Numbered from the stretch's first letter, positions 1 through 10,749 are shown. The stretch is DNA of 64,000 bases from Branchipolynoe longqiensis (GCA_030323885.1 CM059191.1:102720292-102784291), one strand, 5' to 3'. Made by a program: numbers and translations. The notes: generated by a model not told the origin, from the sequence alone.

Positions 1-474
1 TGGTATGTTTATGAGTATCCTGGTATGTTTGTGGGTTGTTTATGCACGTTTTAGTATATTGAACTCACGATTTCAGCGTATGCGTAAGTTTTATCACTCA
101 CTCACGGTCGCCATTGAAAAGCTGTGTGAGTAGTAGTGCAGGAATGTGTTATCTCAGTATATTGTTGGTGGTATCCCTCAGGCTATCGCTGGGATTACTA
201 ACTGGACCAAATAGTTTGCCATAATGATGTCACCCTTGGTCAAGTGTGGCACATGAAACCACGATCAGATGCGGATCAGATTAAAGCTTCATAGATAGAA
301 GAATCAAAGTTTCTAAACCCAAATATTATATCTGATCTTATATTCATGGACCTTAGATGATATATTCGCTAACTATGTATTGTGAATATTCATTAGGAAT
401 ACTAAGTCAGTTTAGTAGAAGCTATTAAAGTCGAATAGCCCGATGGCCATGAGTTTCGGACATTCTTCTGAGAT
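1..474. other. unannotated AT-rich sequence
   Basis: I see no coding region, repeat copy or structured element here. The sequence is AT-rich and single-copy with respect to the rest of the window. Confidence 0.4.
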
Positions 475-785
475 AAATATATTAAATTGATTGTTATAAT
501 CTACCGTACTTTAGTTTGAAGTAATTTTTACTTTAAATGGCTAACTTCTATGATATTTGAAGTGTAAATATGTAACATTAGTTTGGGCAAGCATGTCAAA
601 ACTCTGAAACCATAGGTTTCAGCAGTAACAGGTTCTATTAAATGGACTCAGTATTCCCTTCTGTGAGGCAACAAATGCTTAATAGCTGCATAAATATCGA
701 AGTTAGATATGTAGAATCAAATCTGGATAATTGCGGTGGTTTTGAAAATGTGATGCTTCATTGGATTATGCAGCTTTAAGTGGAA
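475..785 (-). repeat. interspersed repeat X, copy 1
   Basis: This stretch is the reverse complement of sequence found again at about 24440-24810, 38735-39090 and 41840-42790. Shared landmarks are the words around 'aacctgttactgc' and 'tagattataac'. No protein or terminal repeat is visible, so the class is unknown. It is old, because copies differ at many positions, and it repeatedly serves as a target for younger elements. Confidence 0.6.
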
Positions 786-789
786 GTGA

Positions 790-877
790 ATTGATTGGTT
801 GATTGATGGTTGCTTTATGCCGTGTCGGCAGCATAGGCCATATTCATGGCGAGAAATGTTAGTTTTTGTTGTTCAAA
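790..877 (-). mobile_element. LINE 3' end stub with (TTGA)n tail
   Basis: This is the reverse complement of the extreme 3' end of the LINE at 52305-53297: the block containing 'tatggcctatgctgcc' and ending in a (TCAA)n tail is shared. Imperfect 14 bp flanking repeats (778-791 and 876-889, 12/14 identical) look like a target-site duplication, so it is a severely 5'-truncated retroposition. Confidence 0.7.
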
Positions 878-911
878 GCTGAAGTGAATAGTGGCTAGCA
901 TTTCAAGGTGT

Positions 912-1005
912 AAGATGACATTAATTTGTAATGTTTTTACTTCAAACACCTCCAAAGTTTACCCTTTACATTAAAAGATACATTAACCTAAAGTATATTA
1001 CACCA
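912..1005 (+). repeat. fragment of interspersed repeat X
   Basis: The stretch around 'acttcaaacacctccaaag' resembles the part of repeat X at 42640-42720. It lies on the opposite strand to copy 1 at 475-785. About 450 bases after it (1006-1455) show nothing recognisable. Confidence 0.5.
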
Positions 1006-1455
1006 TTCAACCTAATTTGTATGCACCTAATGTTGCATGGTTTTGAGTTGGTGCCATATTTTCAGATATGGTTCTAGTTATATGGATATATATTTCATAG
1101 TAATATCTAAGTATGTATATGTATATATGTGTGCATATATACACATAAATTAGACAGAAGCTCAACTTCATCGACTTTACTTGAATGAATTACAAATGAC
1201 TATCTGAGGAAGAATAGGAGTGTCTTATGTTTAGTAATCTCCTACTTACTGGGAAGATACACTTAGTTTCTTTGTGTCCATTGAAGTAGGCTTTGGTCAC
1301 CTCCTTATCTGCTTATCCCAAGGACTAAGTGCACTTATCTAAAGTACTATTGATTATGTAATAAGTAGGTTGTTAGGGGGTAAAGTCGGATATGCATGTG
1401 TGCAAAGGTTGCTCTATTTACCAGACTGAGACAGTAATGCTCTGGATTGATGTCG

Positions 1456-2420
1456 GTTACCGAGCATTACCAAGCAGTTCCAGGAAGTACCGAACAGTGC
1501 CGAACAGTTCCGGACAGTGCCGAGCAGTGCAGGACAGTTCCGAGCAGGACCAAGGTGTACCGAGCAGTGCCGAACAGGACCGAGCAGTACCGAACAGTGC
1601 CAGAGGTGTACCGTGCAGTGCCGAACAGGACCGGGAAGTACCGTGCAGTGCCGTGCAGTGCCGAATGCTACAAGGCAGTGCCGATTACTGCCGAGCAGTG
1701 CCGAACAGTGCCGAGCAGTGCCAACCAGTGCCAAACAGTACAGAGCCGTGCCGAGCAGTGCCGAGCACTGTCAACTAGTGCTAAGCAGTACCGAGCGGTC
1801 CCGAACAGTGCCGAGCAGTGCCCAGCTTTATCGAGCAGTGTCGAACGCTGCCGAGCAATACCGACCGGTGCCGAGTTGACCAGTGACATCACGAAGATAG
1901 ACTAACAGTGCCGAGTGAGCAGTACCATGCAGTACCACGAACCTGTACGAAATAGCAGTGGTCAATGCATGTACCGGGACATGCCATACCATGCACGGCA
2001 GGTTCGAACAGTACCGTTTGAAATAGTACCGTTTGAAATAGTAAGTTTGAAATAGTACAGGTTGCTGAACAAAAGCAAATGAGAGAACAGCACAAGCAGG
2101 GCCCATCAATACACAGTTGTACCAAACAGCAGCGATCGATTAATACTGAGCAATAATGATCAGTAATAAACTGAGTTGTTCAGTACCGGACAGTACCGGG
2201 CAGTGCTGACCAGCATCGAGCAGTATCGAGCAGTACCGAATATCACTGAACAGTACCGAGCAGTACCGACCAGTGCAGAGAAACACCGAGCAGTACCGAG
2301 CAGTACATAACATTCCCGAGCAGTACTGAGCAATACCGAGTGTAATGTAGTACAGAACAGTACTGAGCAGTACCGGACAGTACGGGGTAGTGTCGAGCGG
2401 CACCAAGTAGTACCGAACAG
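1456..2420. repeat. minisatellite, ~10 bp unit (CCGAGCAGTR)
   Basis: Tandem array of a 10-11 bp word close to CCGAGCAGTR or CCGAACAGTR. It is densest at 1456-1905 and 2165-2420, with a degenerate middle. Because the unit is not a multiple of three and rarely contains stops, several frames on both strands stay open for 60-150 codons. These are compositional open frames, not genes. Confidence 0.9.
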
Positions 2421-2654
2421 TTATGCACCATCAGCAAATTTCGTCAGCGATCATAATGTTCCCACAATGACTAGCTGGCCTCAAATGCCCCGCCATCCCT
2501 CCATCTAGGTATAGAGGGGCTACCTTTCTGAGCGCCACCCACCACCACCCACCTCCATCCCCATTCACTAGAGCAGGCGATTGGAGGTGTGGATTGGAGG
2601 GAGCGGGCAACTCATGGGAGAGGAGGTGACATGTAGTCTATCTGGGGGAAGATT

Positions 2655-2937
2655 GGGACGTCGAATCCCAGCCGAGTCAAACCAATGGCTTCTACTATTG
2701 ACACTTGTTGATACCCAGCCTAGCGCTGAGCATTAAACGAATATGACCACAACCGGTTAGCACAGTATCAGGATAATGTGACTGTGTGAGATATTGGGTC
2801 ATGATGCTGGTGGTCTGGCATCCCAGTGGGCCAGTGGGGCAGCACTATGAAGTTGCCATGCACTGTCACAAGTCCATACCCCTCCTGACATCACCTTATA
2901 TGTTGCTAGGATGTAAAACAACAAACAAACAACAACT
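2655..2937 (+). mobile_element. tRNA-derived SINE (SINE-1)
   Basis: Copy of the main SINE family of the window. From 5' to 3' it has a tRNA-like remnant, a segment with 'gagtcaaaccaatg', a body with 'caggataatgtgac' and 'gggcagcacta', and a tail with 'gatgt' or 'acgt' before 'aaaacaac' and CAAA repeats. The tRNA promoter part is truncated. Related copies are at 5332, 24940, 28655, 29965, 55112 and 55470. Confidence 0.8.
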
Positions 2938-3500
2938 ATCTGGAGGATCAGTCGAGATGTGGAAGGGGAGGGCAATTGGTACATCATGTCCATGCGTAGT
3001 GATGGCACTAACAAACTATTGTCAGCCTTGAAGCTTTGCACTTCCGGTCAGAGGAGTTATTTTTAGGCGCCTTACCTAATCGATAACCTACTTCTGGCTT
3101 TGTCAAGCTACCAAGTGAAAATGTATTAAACAAAGGAGGAGGTTTCCATAGCTTAGCTTGAGTAATGGTATATCACTTTTAATTAAATTATCGATCCAGC
3201 AATTAATATGTCTAACATTGTGATTTATGTCTTCGGCAATGTCACCGCCTCTGCCATCCCATCTCCACCCACCGCCATCAGTGGTTGCGCCTGTCTACTT
3301 TATTGTGGACCTGCTCTCATCAGAGCGAGAAAAACTAGGTGAGAAATGATGCACAATATTGTTTTCATTAAATAAAACAAAAACAACACAAAACAACTAT
3401 AACATGAGAAGTTCTACTTGTCTCTAACACTTTGTGGCTGTTGTCAACATTAGTTGTCGATATTTTCCTGATATATGAGCGCTATGTTGGTGCTTGAAGA
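2938..3500. other. unannotated
   Basis: Nothing recognisable is seen apart from short AC-rich and A-rich runs near 3370. There is no copy of the window's repeat families. Confidence 0.35.
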
Positions 3501-3504
3501 ATAA

Positions 3505-4076
3505 TGATCCAAATTATAGGGCAGAAACAAGTATTTGTGTAAGAGCAGTTGACTGAACTATATATTAGGAACAAGTGATTTTAAGAGAAAAGTTGCCTGA
3601 ACTATAGGTCAGGAACAATTGTTGGTGTAGGAGAACGATTGTTGAACTATAGGTCAGAAAGACTTTTTGGTGTAAGAGATCAATTGTTGAACTATAGATC
3701 AGGAACAGGTGTTGGTGAAAGAGAGCAGTTCACTTAACTATAGGTAAGGACAAATTGTTGGTGTAATAGCAGTTCAGTAAACTATAGGGTAGGAACAAAT
3801 GTTGTGCACGAGAGCAGTTCACTGAACTATATGTGAGGAACAAGTGTTGCTGTAAAAGAGCAATTGTTGAGGTATAGGCAGGAACAAGTGTTGTGTAAGA
3901 GAGCAGTTCGCTGAACTATAGGTCAGGAACAATTGTCGTGTAAGAGAGCAGTTCACTGAACTTGAGGTCAAGACCAAGTGTTGGTGTAAGAGAGTGATTG
4001 TTGAGATATAGGTCAGGAGCAAGTGTTGGTGTAATACCAGTTCGCTGAACTGTATGTCAGGAGCAAGGACAATCCA
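3505..4076. repeat. minisatellite, ~46 bp unit
   Basis: About twelve imperfect tandem copies of a ~46 bp unit. Each contains 'gaactatag', 'gtcaggaacaa', 'gttggtgtaagagagcag' or close variants. The short minus-strand open frames over it only translate the repeat. Confidence 0.85.
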
Positions 4077-4544
4077 AGATAGTAGGATCCAGACCCAACA
4101 TTAGAGACACATTTTTCATCATCTAGATACATAAATGATCCCAGGACATGAGTTATGGAGAACAATTGAAAGAGCTGATATTTCACATTGCTCCATAAAT
4201 GACCATCCAATAAATAAAATTAATAATACAAAAATACCATTATTGCAGTCTCAACTGTCACGACATAATGCCAAGACCTCCACATTTGTAATCATAGAGG
4301 CTGCCAGCCCTTTTGGATCAGTAAGATTGAATGCGCTAAGTAGAATTTGACATTTATTTATAAATAATTGCACAATACAATCTTTTTGTGTAAACCCGCA
4401 TGAATAAACCGACGTAGCTTAATACCCAAATGCAATCTCATGTAACCATGGTAACTGCCCATTCCTCCTTTTTAAAGCAATGTGACCTTATGTGTTTTTA
4501 CGCAAACAGACAGAAGCACACTGATGCATATAAGTTCTTGGCCT

Positions 4545-4594
4545 GTCACTCTTTCTCTCCCTCTCTTCCTCTCTCTCCTTCTCTGCCTCTCTCT

Positions 4595-4646
<52 letters not shown>
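4545..4646. repeat. (CT)n microsatellite
   Basis: A nearly uninterrupted CT run of about 50 bp follows a degenerate CT-rich stretch. Open frames here encode only Leu-Ser or Arg-Glu dipeptide runs and are not genes. Confidence 0.95.
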
Positions 4647-4799
4647 GCTCTGGCAGTGTTGTCGTGTGTGTGCCACACCATAAAGGCTAAACGGGGCATT
4701 ACTTTGACGAACTGCATGCCGGGCCTGCAATCAGTGACCGGTAAGTCACCAGACGGCACCTCGGGAAGGGCCGCGTCACGTGGGGTGTGCCCGGCAACA

Positions 4800-5030
4800 G
4801 GGAATAGGTCAGCGGAAGGACGATGTGGGTGTCGGGGGTAGGGGCCAGAGGGGATGGCGGCGGTAGAGGGGAGGGTGGAGGGAGAGGGTAGGGTGGGAGT
4901 AGATGGAAGGGCGGGGGTAGAGGGGAGCTGGGAGTAGAGGAGAGGGGGGGCGGCAGAGTAGAGGTGGGAGTAGTGGGGAGGGGAGTGATAGAGGGGAGGG
5001 AGGGGGAAGAGAGGTGTGTATGTGTTGTTA
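4800..5030. repeat. G-rich minisatellite (GTAGAGGGGAGG-like)
   Basis: Degenerate ~20 bp repeats rich in 'gtagagggga' and 'ggtgggag' on the + strand. The same composition resumes at 5585-5752, so one array appears to have been split by the SINE-bearing segment 5033-5584. G runs are frequent enough to form G-quadruplexes on the + strand. Confidence 0.75.
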
Positions 5031-5331
5031 GGTTTTTTTTTTTTTGTTCAAGTATTTATTCATCGAATAATATCTCTTGTCAGCGCCAGAGCACTGGTCT
5101 TCCCGCCGTACAGTACAATTCCTTAATTCATAAATGAAACTACTATCTATTGTAATAGTGACTGCATGCACATCCTGTTTGTTACTAAAAGTATTATACA
5201 TTTTATAACTGAAGTATCAGCTGTAGTAGTAACTGTGTCCAAATCCAGTGCAACAAAAGTATCATGCATTCAGTGAACATGTATTGCATGGGTTTAGAAT
5301 TGTCTTTAAACAAAATATATATACCTATTGT

Positions 5332-5584
5332 CAGGACGGGTACCGATTTGTGACAGTGCACACTTTATAGCGTTGTCCCACCCGCATCATGACCCAGTAT
5401 CCCACACAGTCAGATTATCCTGATACTGTGCTAACCAGTCCCTGTTCTATCCTATTAATGCCGAGCGCCAGTCTAGGTAGCAACAAATACCAATTTTATA
5501 AATCATCGATTTGACTCGGCTGGGATTCATATTCCCGAACTTCCGCACTGGAAGCCTGTGATCTACCGATTCGACAACCGCGTC
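5332..5584 (-). mobile_element. SINE-1 copy
   Basis: Reverse-strand copy of the family at 2655. It reads from the tail ('gtcaggacgggtaccgat') through 'cattatcctga'-like body words to the 'gactcggctgg' segment and a degraded tRNA-like head. It sits between the two halves of a G-rich minisatellite. Confidence 0.8.
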
Positions 5585-5752
5585 CGGTAAGGGGTAGTAG
5601 AGAGGATGTCGGGTTTGAGGGATGGGTAGGGTTGAGGGGGAGTGGGAGTAGACAGGAGGAGGGGTAGAGGGCAGAGCGAGGGTAGAGGGGTGGGCGGGAG
5701 TGGAGGGGAGGGCGGGGAAGGCGGGGGTAGAGGCGAGGGATGGGGTATGTGT
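5585..5752. repeat. G-rich minisatellite, second block
   Basis: Continuation of the G-rich array at 4800-5030. Both blocks end in a 'tgtgttg(t/c)taggt' word, consistent with a local duplication or a split array. The following 370 bases (5753-6122) hold nothing recognised. Confidence 0.7.
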
Positions 5753-6122
5753 TGCTAGGTTCAGTGTGCCGTTGGATAGCTGTCTACACGCATATGTGGC
5801 GCCCCCTAGTTAGTTGCAGGAGTAACCTGTTGGGAATAACACAGCGACTGTGATATATAGCAGCCCAGCAGATAAGAGATGGGAACATTAGGTTGTAGCA
5901 GGACTCAGATGTAATAAGTGGAACGCTGAGCAGGGTAGTGTCAGATGTGCATAGCCTATTGAGGATTTGTGTGTGACGTAGGCATCACACTACTCCTGCG
6001 TCGTGATTGGATAGAAGCAGTTCTTTCTACTATCAAGCGGATGTAAATAAAACACAAAGCACAAATCTATTCACTGCTATGATTTAATTCTGTTATTTAG
6101 AACCATGAATATTCAATCAGGG

Positions 6123-6619
6123 TGTAAAGATGTACGGATTTTCGGTTCGGATTTATATATTGGCAAAGAACATTATTATTCTCGGGCGACCCCAGTGGGG
6201 ACCAGGATTAATGTAACAGTGAAGCAATGGGTGCCCCACTCGCTTTGTGACATAAGCGCCTATGTGGAAATGTGATAACACATAGTGACCGAGATTGTGA
6301 TGTGATGTTCATACTTAAGAGACGGGTAATAATTATTGAATTGTTCCCTTCCTGCAGCAGAAAACGTGTATTGAGGGAGAGAAGCATTGATGTATGTGTG
6401 TTGTAACTGTCCGCAACCACCTGGACCGATCGACAAGCACCCCCAGTCATCTTGCGTACATAATGGACACCACCTGCAGCAGGGGGGTTGAGTGACAGCT
6501 TCCCCCTATTTGGGCGCCTATCAAAGGCATTTCTCCTCGTTTGTCTCCGATGGAAATCCTTATAGCATTCAAGTATTGAGTATTGATGGGTTAGTGTAAC
6601 GGAGCTGATGGTGTCATAT
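6123..6619 (+). mobile_element. LTR family B, partial copy
   Basis: It starts TGTAAAGATGTACGG, followed by a word close to 'ggattttcggtt' and the 'ccacctgcagc' and 'gagtgacag' blocks that also appear, reversed, at 15101-16066. It runs up to the first base of the family A LTR at 6620, which appears to truncate or interrupt it. No coding sequence is seen. Confidence 0.65.
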
Positions 6620-7142
6620 TGTAAAATATTCCGATAATGATGCATTGCTGGGGGAATGCAAATGTTCTATTTATGAAAAAGGTATATAGGGCCAGGTGCA
6701 TAGATGGTTATGTAGTTGCCAGTGGTACTTGACTCATTGGTAAATAGACATTGTGGTGCTAGTAAGATAGTGTGTCAGGGGCACTTAGAGCTCTACCTCC
6801 TACCCCCTCCCCCCTCTGCTAGTCATGGATCACCACACACTCAGCTCAGGGCAGCTGGTGACCAAGGGAGCCATGCCACTTGGTGGTGGCGGGCAGATCA
6901 CTGTAACCATGGGGACCGGAAATGCTTGTTTCTCATTGGTAGAGCAGGAGATACTTGATTCTCATTGGGAGAATGTGGTCAGGTGATTTGCCATGCTGGA
7001 TCCATGTACCATATAAAGAATAAACCTGAAGGCTTGGCTCTCTCTCTTCTTTCACTCTTTATACTCTTCTTTTCTCATTTGCCTGTATTGATTTCACTAT
7101 AGCTTGCCTACACAACCACAGATTCGAGCCGTGGACTTTATA
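6620..7142 (+). mobile_element. solo LTR, family A
   Basis: A 523 bp unit that begins TGTAAAATATTCCGAT and ends ...GGACTTTATA. Near its 3' third are a TATA-like 'catataaagaataaacc' and a CT-rich stretch, then 'ccacagattcgagcc'. Complete copies elsewhere end TTTACA and are followed by a tRNA-type primer site, which identifies this as an LTR. Possible 4 bp flanks are ATAT/ATAG, an imperfect duplication. A partial sister copy lies at 7379-7615. Confidence 0.75.
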
Positions 7143-7378
7143 ATAGTATATCCTCCACCCCCCTCACTTCCTTTATAGCTGTATGCTAACACCCCTTGCA
7201 GAGAATCTCCTATTGCAACAGGTGAGATAACAAAATATATACACATATTTTGATGTTATCGAAGATGAATATAATGATGGAGGTAATGGTGTTGGTGGAG
7301 ATGATGATGTTGGTGGTGATGATGAAGATGATGGAGGAACAATTTTGTTTGTTTCAATTTACTCTGCAATGGTGGTGC

Positions 7379-7615
7379 TTGGTGGTGCTTGGCAGATCAC
7401 TGTGGCCAGTGGGGAAGCTGTAGATGTTTGATTCTCATTGGGAGAATGTGGTCAGGTGATATGCCATACTGGATCCATGTATCATTTAACAATAAACCTG
7501 AGGGCTTGGCTCTCTCTCTTCTTTCACTATTTATACTCTTCCTTTCTCTTTTTGCCTGTAGTGATTTCACCATAGCCTGCCTACACAACCACAGATTCCA
7601 GCCGTGGACTTTATA
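7379..7615 (+). mobile_element. LTR family A, 3' fragment
   Basis: Repeats the 3' half of the LTR at 6620-7142, including the shared diverged end GGACTTTATA. It probably arose by local duplication rather than independent insertion. The 236 bases between the two contain a GAT-rich microsatellite (about 7270-7335). Confidence 0.7.
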
Positions 7616-7742
7616 AAGTGTTACGCGAATGAAGTTTCAAATCCATTAATGAATTCAGGCAGAAGTTCACCATGTTGACGATGATGCAAACAAAATAAAA
7701 ATGAGGGATCACATAACATACACACACATATATTGATCCGTT

Positions 7743-8153
7743 CTACACTCCTAGTTTGTGAATTTCACTTGATAAACGGGTTCGTCTATGGCGATGGGAC
7801 GACGACTTGGTTGATGCTCGACCACATGGCTTTTTTTTCGTTATCTCCAATTCACGAAGCTCCTCTTCCAACTGTCTCGTCTTTGCCGCCATCGAAGCCA
7901 GGCGTTTCCGACGCTCTAAAACTCACAATCTGTCTTCAAGCAAGCGCTCCTTGTCGCTGAACGCACCCTCATCAGCTCCCGGTACCACCGGCTGCAACTT
8001 ATCCGGCACCCGCTCTGCCTTGACTGCCTTGTCCGCCATTACTGTCTGTCTATGCGTCAAACGTCGTATCTGCGTCACTTTACCTCTACTACAATTTGCA
8101 TCAACTGGCATCTGGTGAGGGATACCACACGGTCCGCAGTATTTCTCCGGCAT
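7743..8153 (-). pseudogene. coiled-coil basic protein remnant, probable transposon ORF
   Basis: Reading 8153 to 7743 on the minus strand gives 137 codons with one in-frame stop (TGA at about residue 77). The N-terminus has a Cys-x2-Cys-x3-His pattern (CGPCGIPH) followed by a Cys eight residues later. The centre has ADKAVKAERVPDKLQP. After the stop the frame continues with a heptad-like charged helix (TRQLEEELRELEITKKK) and an Arg/His/Ser-rich basic tail (SSSHRHRRTR). The order, Cys/His cluster then coiled coil then basic tail, is typical of gag-like ORF1 proteins of retroelements, but I do not recognise the family. It lies about 780 bp from the recombinase ORF at 8930-9799 on the same strand. 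Whether the two once formed one element is inference. Confidence 0.45.
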
Positions 8154-8726
8154 ATGGTACGGTTATAGTACGGTTCCCGACACGTCGCTAAACACGGACA
8201 GTGACAGTAGTGCAGAATTGCCTATTGTGACAGCAAAGTTTGGTCGGTCACCGATAACGCTACGTGAAGCCGAAAAATAGTAAGCATGCGCTGCTCCAGC
8301 TAGCATTATTAAAGCTCCCATTCACATTATTGCAGCTCGGTCTTCTTTGACAGCAAATTGGCGTCGGTTGAACAATATATGACACCGACCGTAGTTATCC
8401 TCGAAGCTAATATTTATGAAGCCGGTAGTAGGCCCGAAGCTAATATTTATGAACACCAACAATGTGTCACTCGATATCTCACATGCTGCCGACAAATAAT
8501 AAACATGTCCCACTCCAAACTATTAAGTTCCAAACTCACAGTACCACAGATAGGCTCCCTGTGACAGCAAGATGGCATCCATTGAGGGTAACTGACATAG
8601 AGGCGGCGGCAGCCAAGAGGCCAGGAAGCAGCGAGGAAGCAGTAGCATGGGCCAGGCCCGAAGCGTGAGTGGGGTTGGGCAAGGCCGGAAGGTAGGGACA
8701 GGGTGGCGTTGGACCAACTACCTGTC
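8154..8726. other. unannotated, short internal duplication
   Basis: There is no recognisable gene. The word 'gaagctaatatttatgaa' occurs twice in close succession near 8405-8450, and 'gacagcaa' recurs, so the region contains small duplications. It separates the coiled-coil ORF remnant from the recombinase element. Confidence 0.35.
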
Positions 8727-8800
8727 AACCGATGCCTTGAAACCAAACTAGGGGGAGGCACTGCATTTCCACTACACCGTCATATCCAAATATATGCAAG
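8727..8800. repeat. left direct repeat of recombinase element
   Basis: Begins AACCGATGCCTTGAAACC and ends TATGCAAG. It matches 9926-9999 over 74 bp with three substitutions. Confidence 0.9.
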
Positions 8801-8929
8801 GGTAGTGGAAGCAGATACCCAAACGACAAAGGGCGGATACAGGTATTTATTCATAACACAACCGTTACCTGACTAAATTGACCGTATCTGGCCGGGCGAG
8901 ATGCGACGGACAGCAAGTCCACCCAGCCA

Positions 8930-9799
8930 CTAAGTTGTCGCGAGGGCAGTCGTGACACGCGTGTCAGCCAAAATACGTTCCGACAGCGGTGAGCAAATGT
9001 ATTTAAAAACTGTATCTGACGCCCAATCCCCCCGTGAATGGCATGAATATTCCGAGGGCTCAAGTCCCGATAGAGGCACAAAATGTTTAATTGTTGCCTG
9101 CATGGCATCATATGATAACGGCGACAATGAACCGTCAGATGACGGAACTAGAAAGGCCGGTGCATCATCAGACGCCAGAACTTCCGAAAAATGTTTTGTC
9201 AGCCAATACACTGCACATAGGCCCTGGTTCGCGACTTTGGCAACTGGCAAAAGCAACTCACGCTGCTTGAACTGAATAGTTTTTGACTTTCTAACTTTGA
9301 TAATAACGCCCCATTTATGGAATATAAAGTCTTTATGCAATAACATGGAATCAGAATCGGTAAGTTGACACTTACGTAATAAGGCACGAAAGCCCGATAA
9401 CAAAGCAGCTCTTGTGGCTGTGTGATCGGTGGATGAAGAAAAATGAGAAAACATAACCAACAATTCCTTGGGAAGTAACGGAGCAGCTCTCTTAGCCACA
9501 CAGCCTAACTTGCGCTTAGCTCCCCCCAAAACAGTTCTAACTATATGTGCCTGGTAATCAATTGGTGTCACACCTTCTGATTTAAGGAACAAATTTTGTG
9601 CACTAAAGTAATCTGTAATAGATGAATATTTCAAGAATCTTGACAACCACGTTATGTATAAGGCGACCTGCGTGGATGAACATAGCGTAGGTTGCAGAAG
9701 CCCAGAAAACTCGTCAATAAACCGCATGTAGGTCCAAACTTGAGTATCCCGCGCCAATAGGGAGTTCGGCGCGTAATATTGGTCCTTCAAAAGCTTCAT
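8930..9799 (-). pseudogene. tyrosine recombinase (DIRS/Crypton-like), catalytic deletion
   Basis: A 289-codon open frame. Residues 1-100 form a helical N-terminal (SAM-like, core-binding) region. The catalytic part follows: the box I Arg is R142 in FRALLRK; a conserved strand with KSKTIQF supplies K173; H254 is the box II His (YSCHS); and the nucleophile is probably Y267 in RGDWASDTVFKYI. In related metazoan recombinases the His-Ser is followed by an Arg-Arg-Gly-Gly-Ala segment and about twenty residues before the G-D-W motif. Here the His-Ser joins directly to RGDW, so the second catalytic Arg and its helix are gone while the frame is kept. The protein should be inactive as encoded. The start at 9799 is the first Met, 127 bp inside the right repeat, and fits the domain's usual beginning. 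Confidence 0.75.
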
Positions 9800-9925
9800 C
9801 TCTCGGCGAAGAGCTAGAAATAAACCAATAACAATGTGACAATATTGATGGCTTCAATGCTCAAGCAGCAGATGCTGGCAGCACAACACATGAGATTTAT
9901 CCGCTGACTGTAAGCGACTTTTAGT

Positions 9926-9999
9926 AACCGATGCCTTGAAACCGAACTAGGGGGAGGCACTGCATTTCCACTACACCGTCATATCCAGATATACGCAAG
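9926..9999. repeat. right direct repeat of recombinase element
   Basis: Same 74 bp as 8727-8800, in the same orientation, upstream of the recombinase start codon. Confidence 0.9.
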
Positions 10000-10749
10000 T
10001 ATAAAGTCTATTGATCCCTGATAAACTTCCAGGATGTTGAGGATTGAAATATGTATCATGGATATATATTGTTTCTCTTCCTCAGTTAACGATGGGAGAA
10101 GAATTTTCGCCATTCTTCATTCACTGCTTTTATTCTTGTCTGTCTTGTGGTGACACCAGATGAAGTCTGTTGTCTAGTGAAAGCAGCAGGTGAACATTTT
10201 GTTGGAAATGAATTGATCATCAGTGATCTAGCATTCTTAATCTTAACCTTATTGATGATCTTCTTATTCCCCCTTTTTTTTCACCATTTGTTCTCGGAAT
10301 TCCAGGAGGAGGAGGAGGAGGAGGTGGAAGAGGGGGAGGAAGAACAGGATGATGAAACGGTGATGGTGTCATCGTCATTGTCTTCGCTGACAAAAATGTT
10401 GCCGCCTCGCCGTTCGAAGTGTGTAGAGGAGGAACAGAGTTGGCAGGAGTAGCTAGTTTCTTTTAATTTAGATTTACTTTTTTTAGTATTTGGAGGGAGG
10501 ATGTAAATTCATGTTTTTTAGCAGTGGGCCTAATTAAAACAGGAGTCTAGCCTCCATATATGCAGGCACGCTGCTGCGTAGCCTACCACCTGACATTACC
10601 CTTTTTAATATATTAATATACACATAGGCCTATATATATTAATATGCATATTCTTAGTCCATATATAGGCCTATATACCTATATATATACATATATATAC
10701 ATATATATAGGATGTGTGCTCTCTAACCTATTATGGGAATATAAACAAG
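10000..10749. other. unannotated, GGA-rich and TA-rich tracts
   Basis: Contains a GGA/GAA-rich stretch (about 10300-10355), which gives an acidic-run open frame of 101 codons with no recognisable domain, and TA-rich palindromic words with 'aggcctatata' (10610-10710). No repeat family from the rest of the window is seen. Confidence 0.35.

Larger units (their letters stand above)
8727..9999 (-). mobile_element. compact tyrosine-recombinase element with 74 bp direct repeats
   Basis: A tyrosine recombinase reading frame on the minus strand (8930-9799) is bracketed by two direct repeats, 8727-8800 and 9926-9999. They are 74 bp long and I count three mismatches. Between the repeats there is room only for the recombinase: no reverse transcriptase, RNase H or gag. 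Direct repeats with a recombinase but no inverted termini recall the split direct repeats of Ngaro/PAT-type elements of the DIRS order. The 1.27 kb size and single gene recall Cryptons, which normally lack such repeats. It may be an internally deleted DIRS-order element or a distinct minimal type. Confidence 0.65.

Noticed and set aside
1392..2437. Several open frames of 60-150 codons on both strands
   Set aside because: They translate a 10-11 bp minisatellite; peptides are repeats of CRAVPNSAEQ-type words with no composition of a real protein.
4430..4841. Open frames with long Leu-Ser or Arg-Glu runs
   Set aside because: They are products of the CT microsatellite.
10147..10452. 101-codon frame with an acidic run
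   Set aside because: The Glu run comes from a GGA/GAA microsatellite and the rest has no recognisable domain or splice context.
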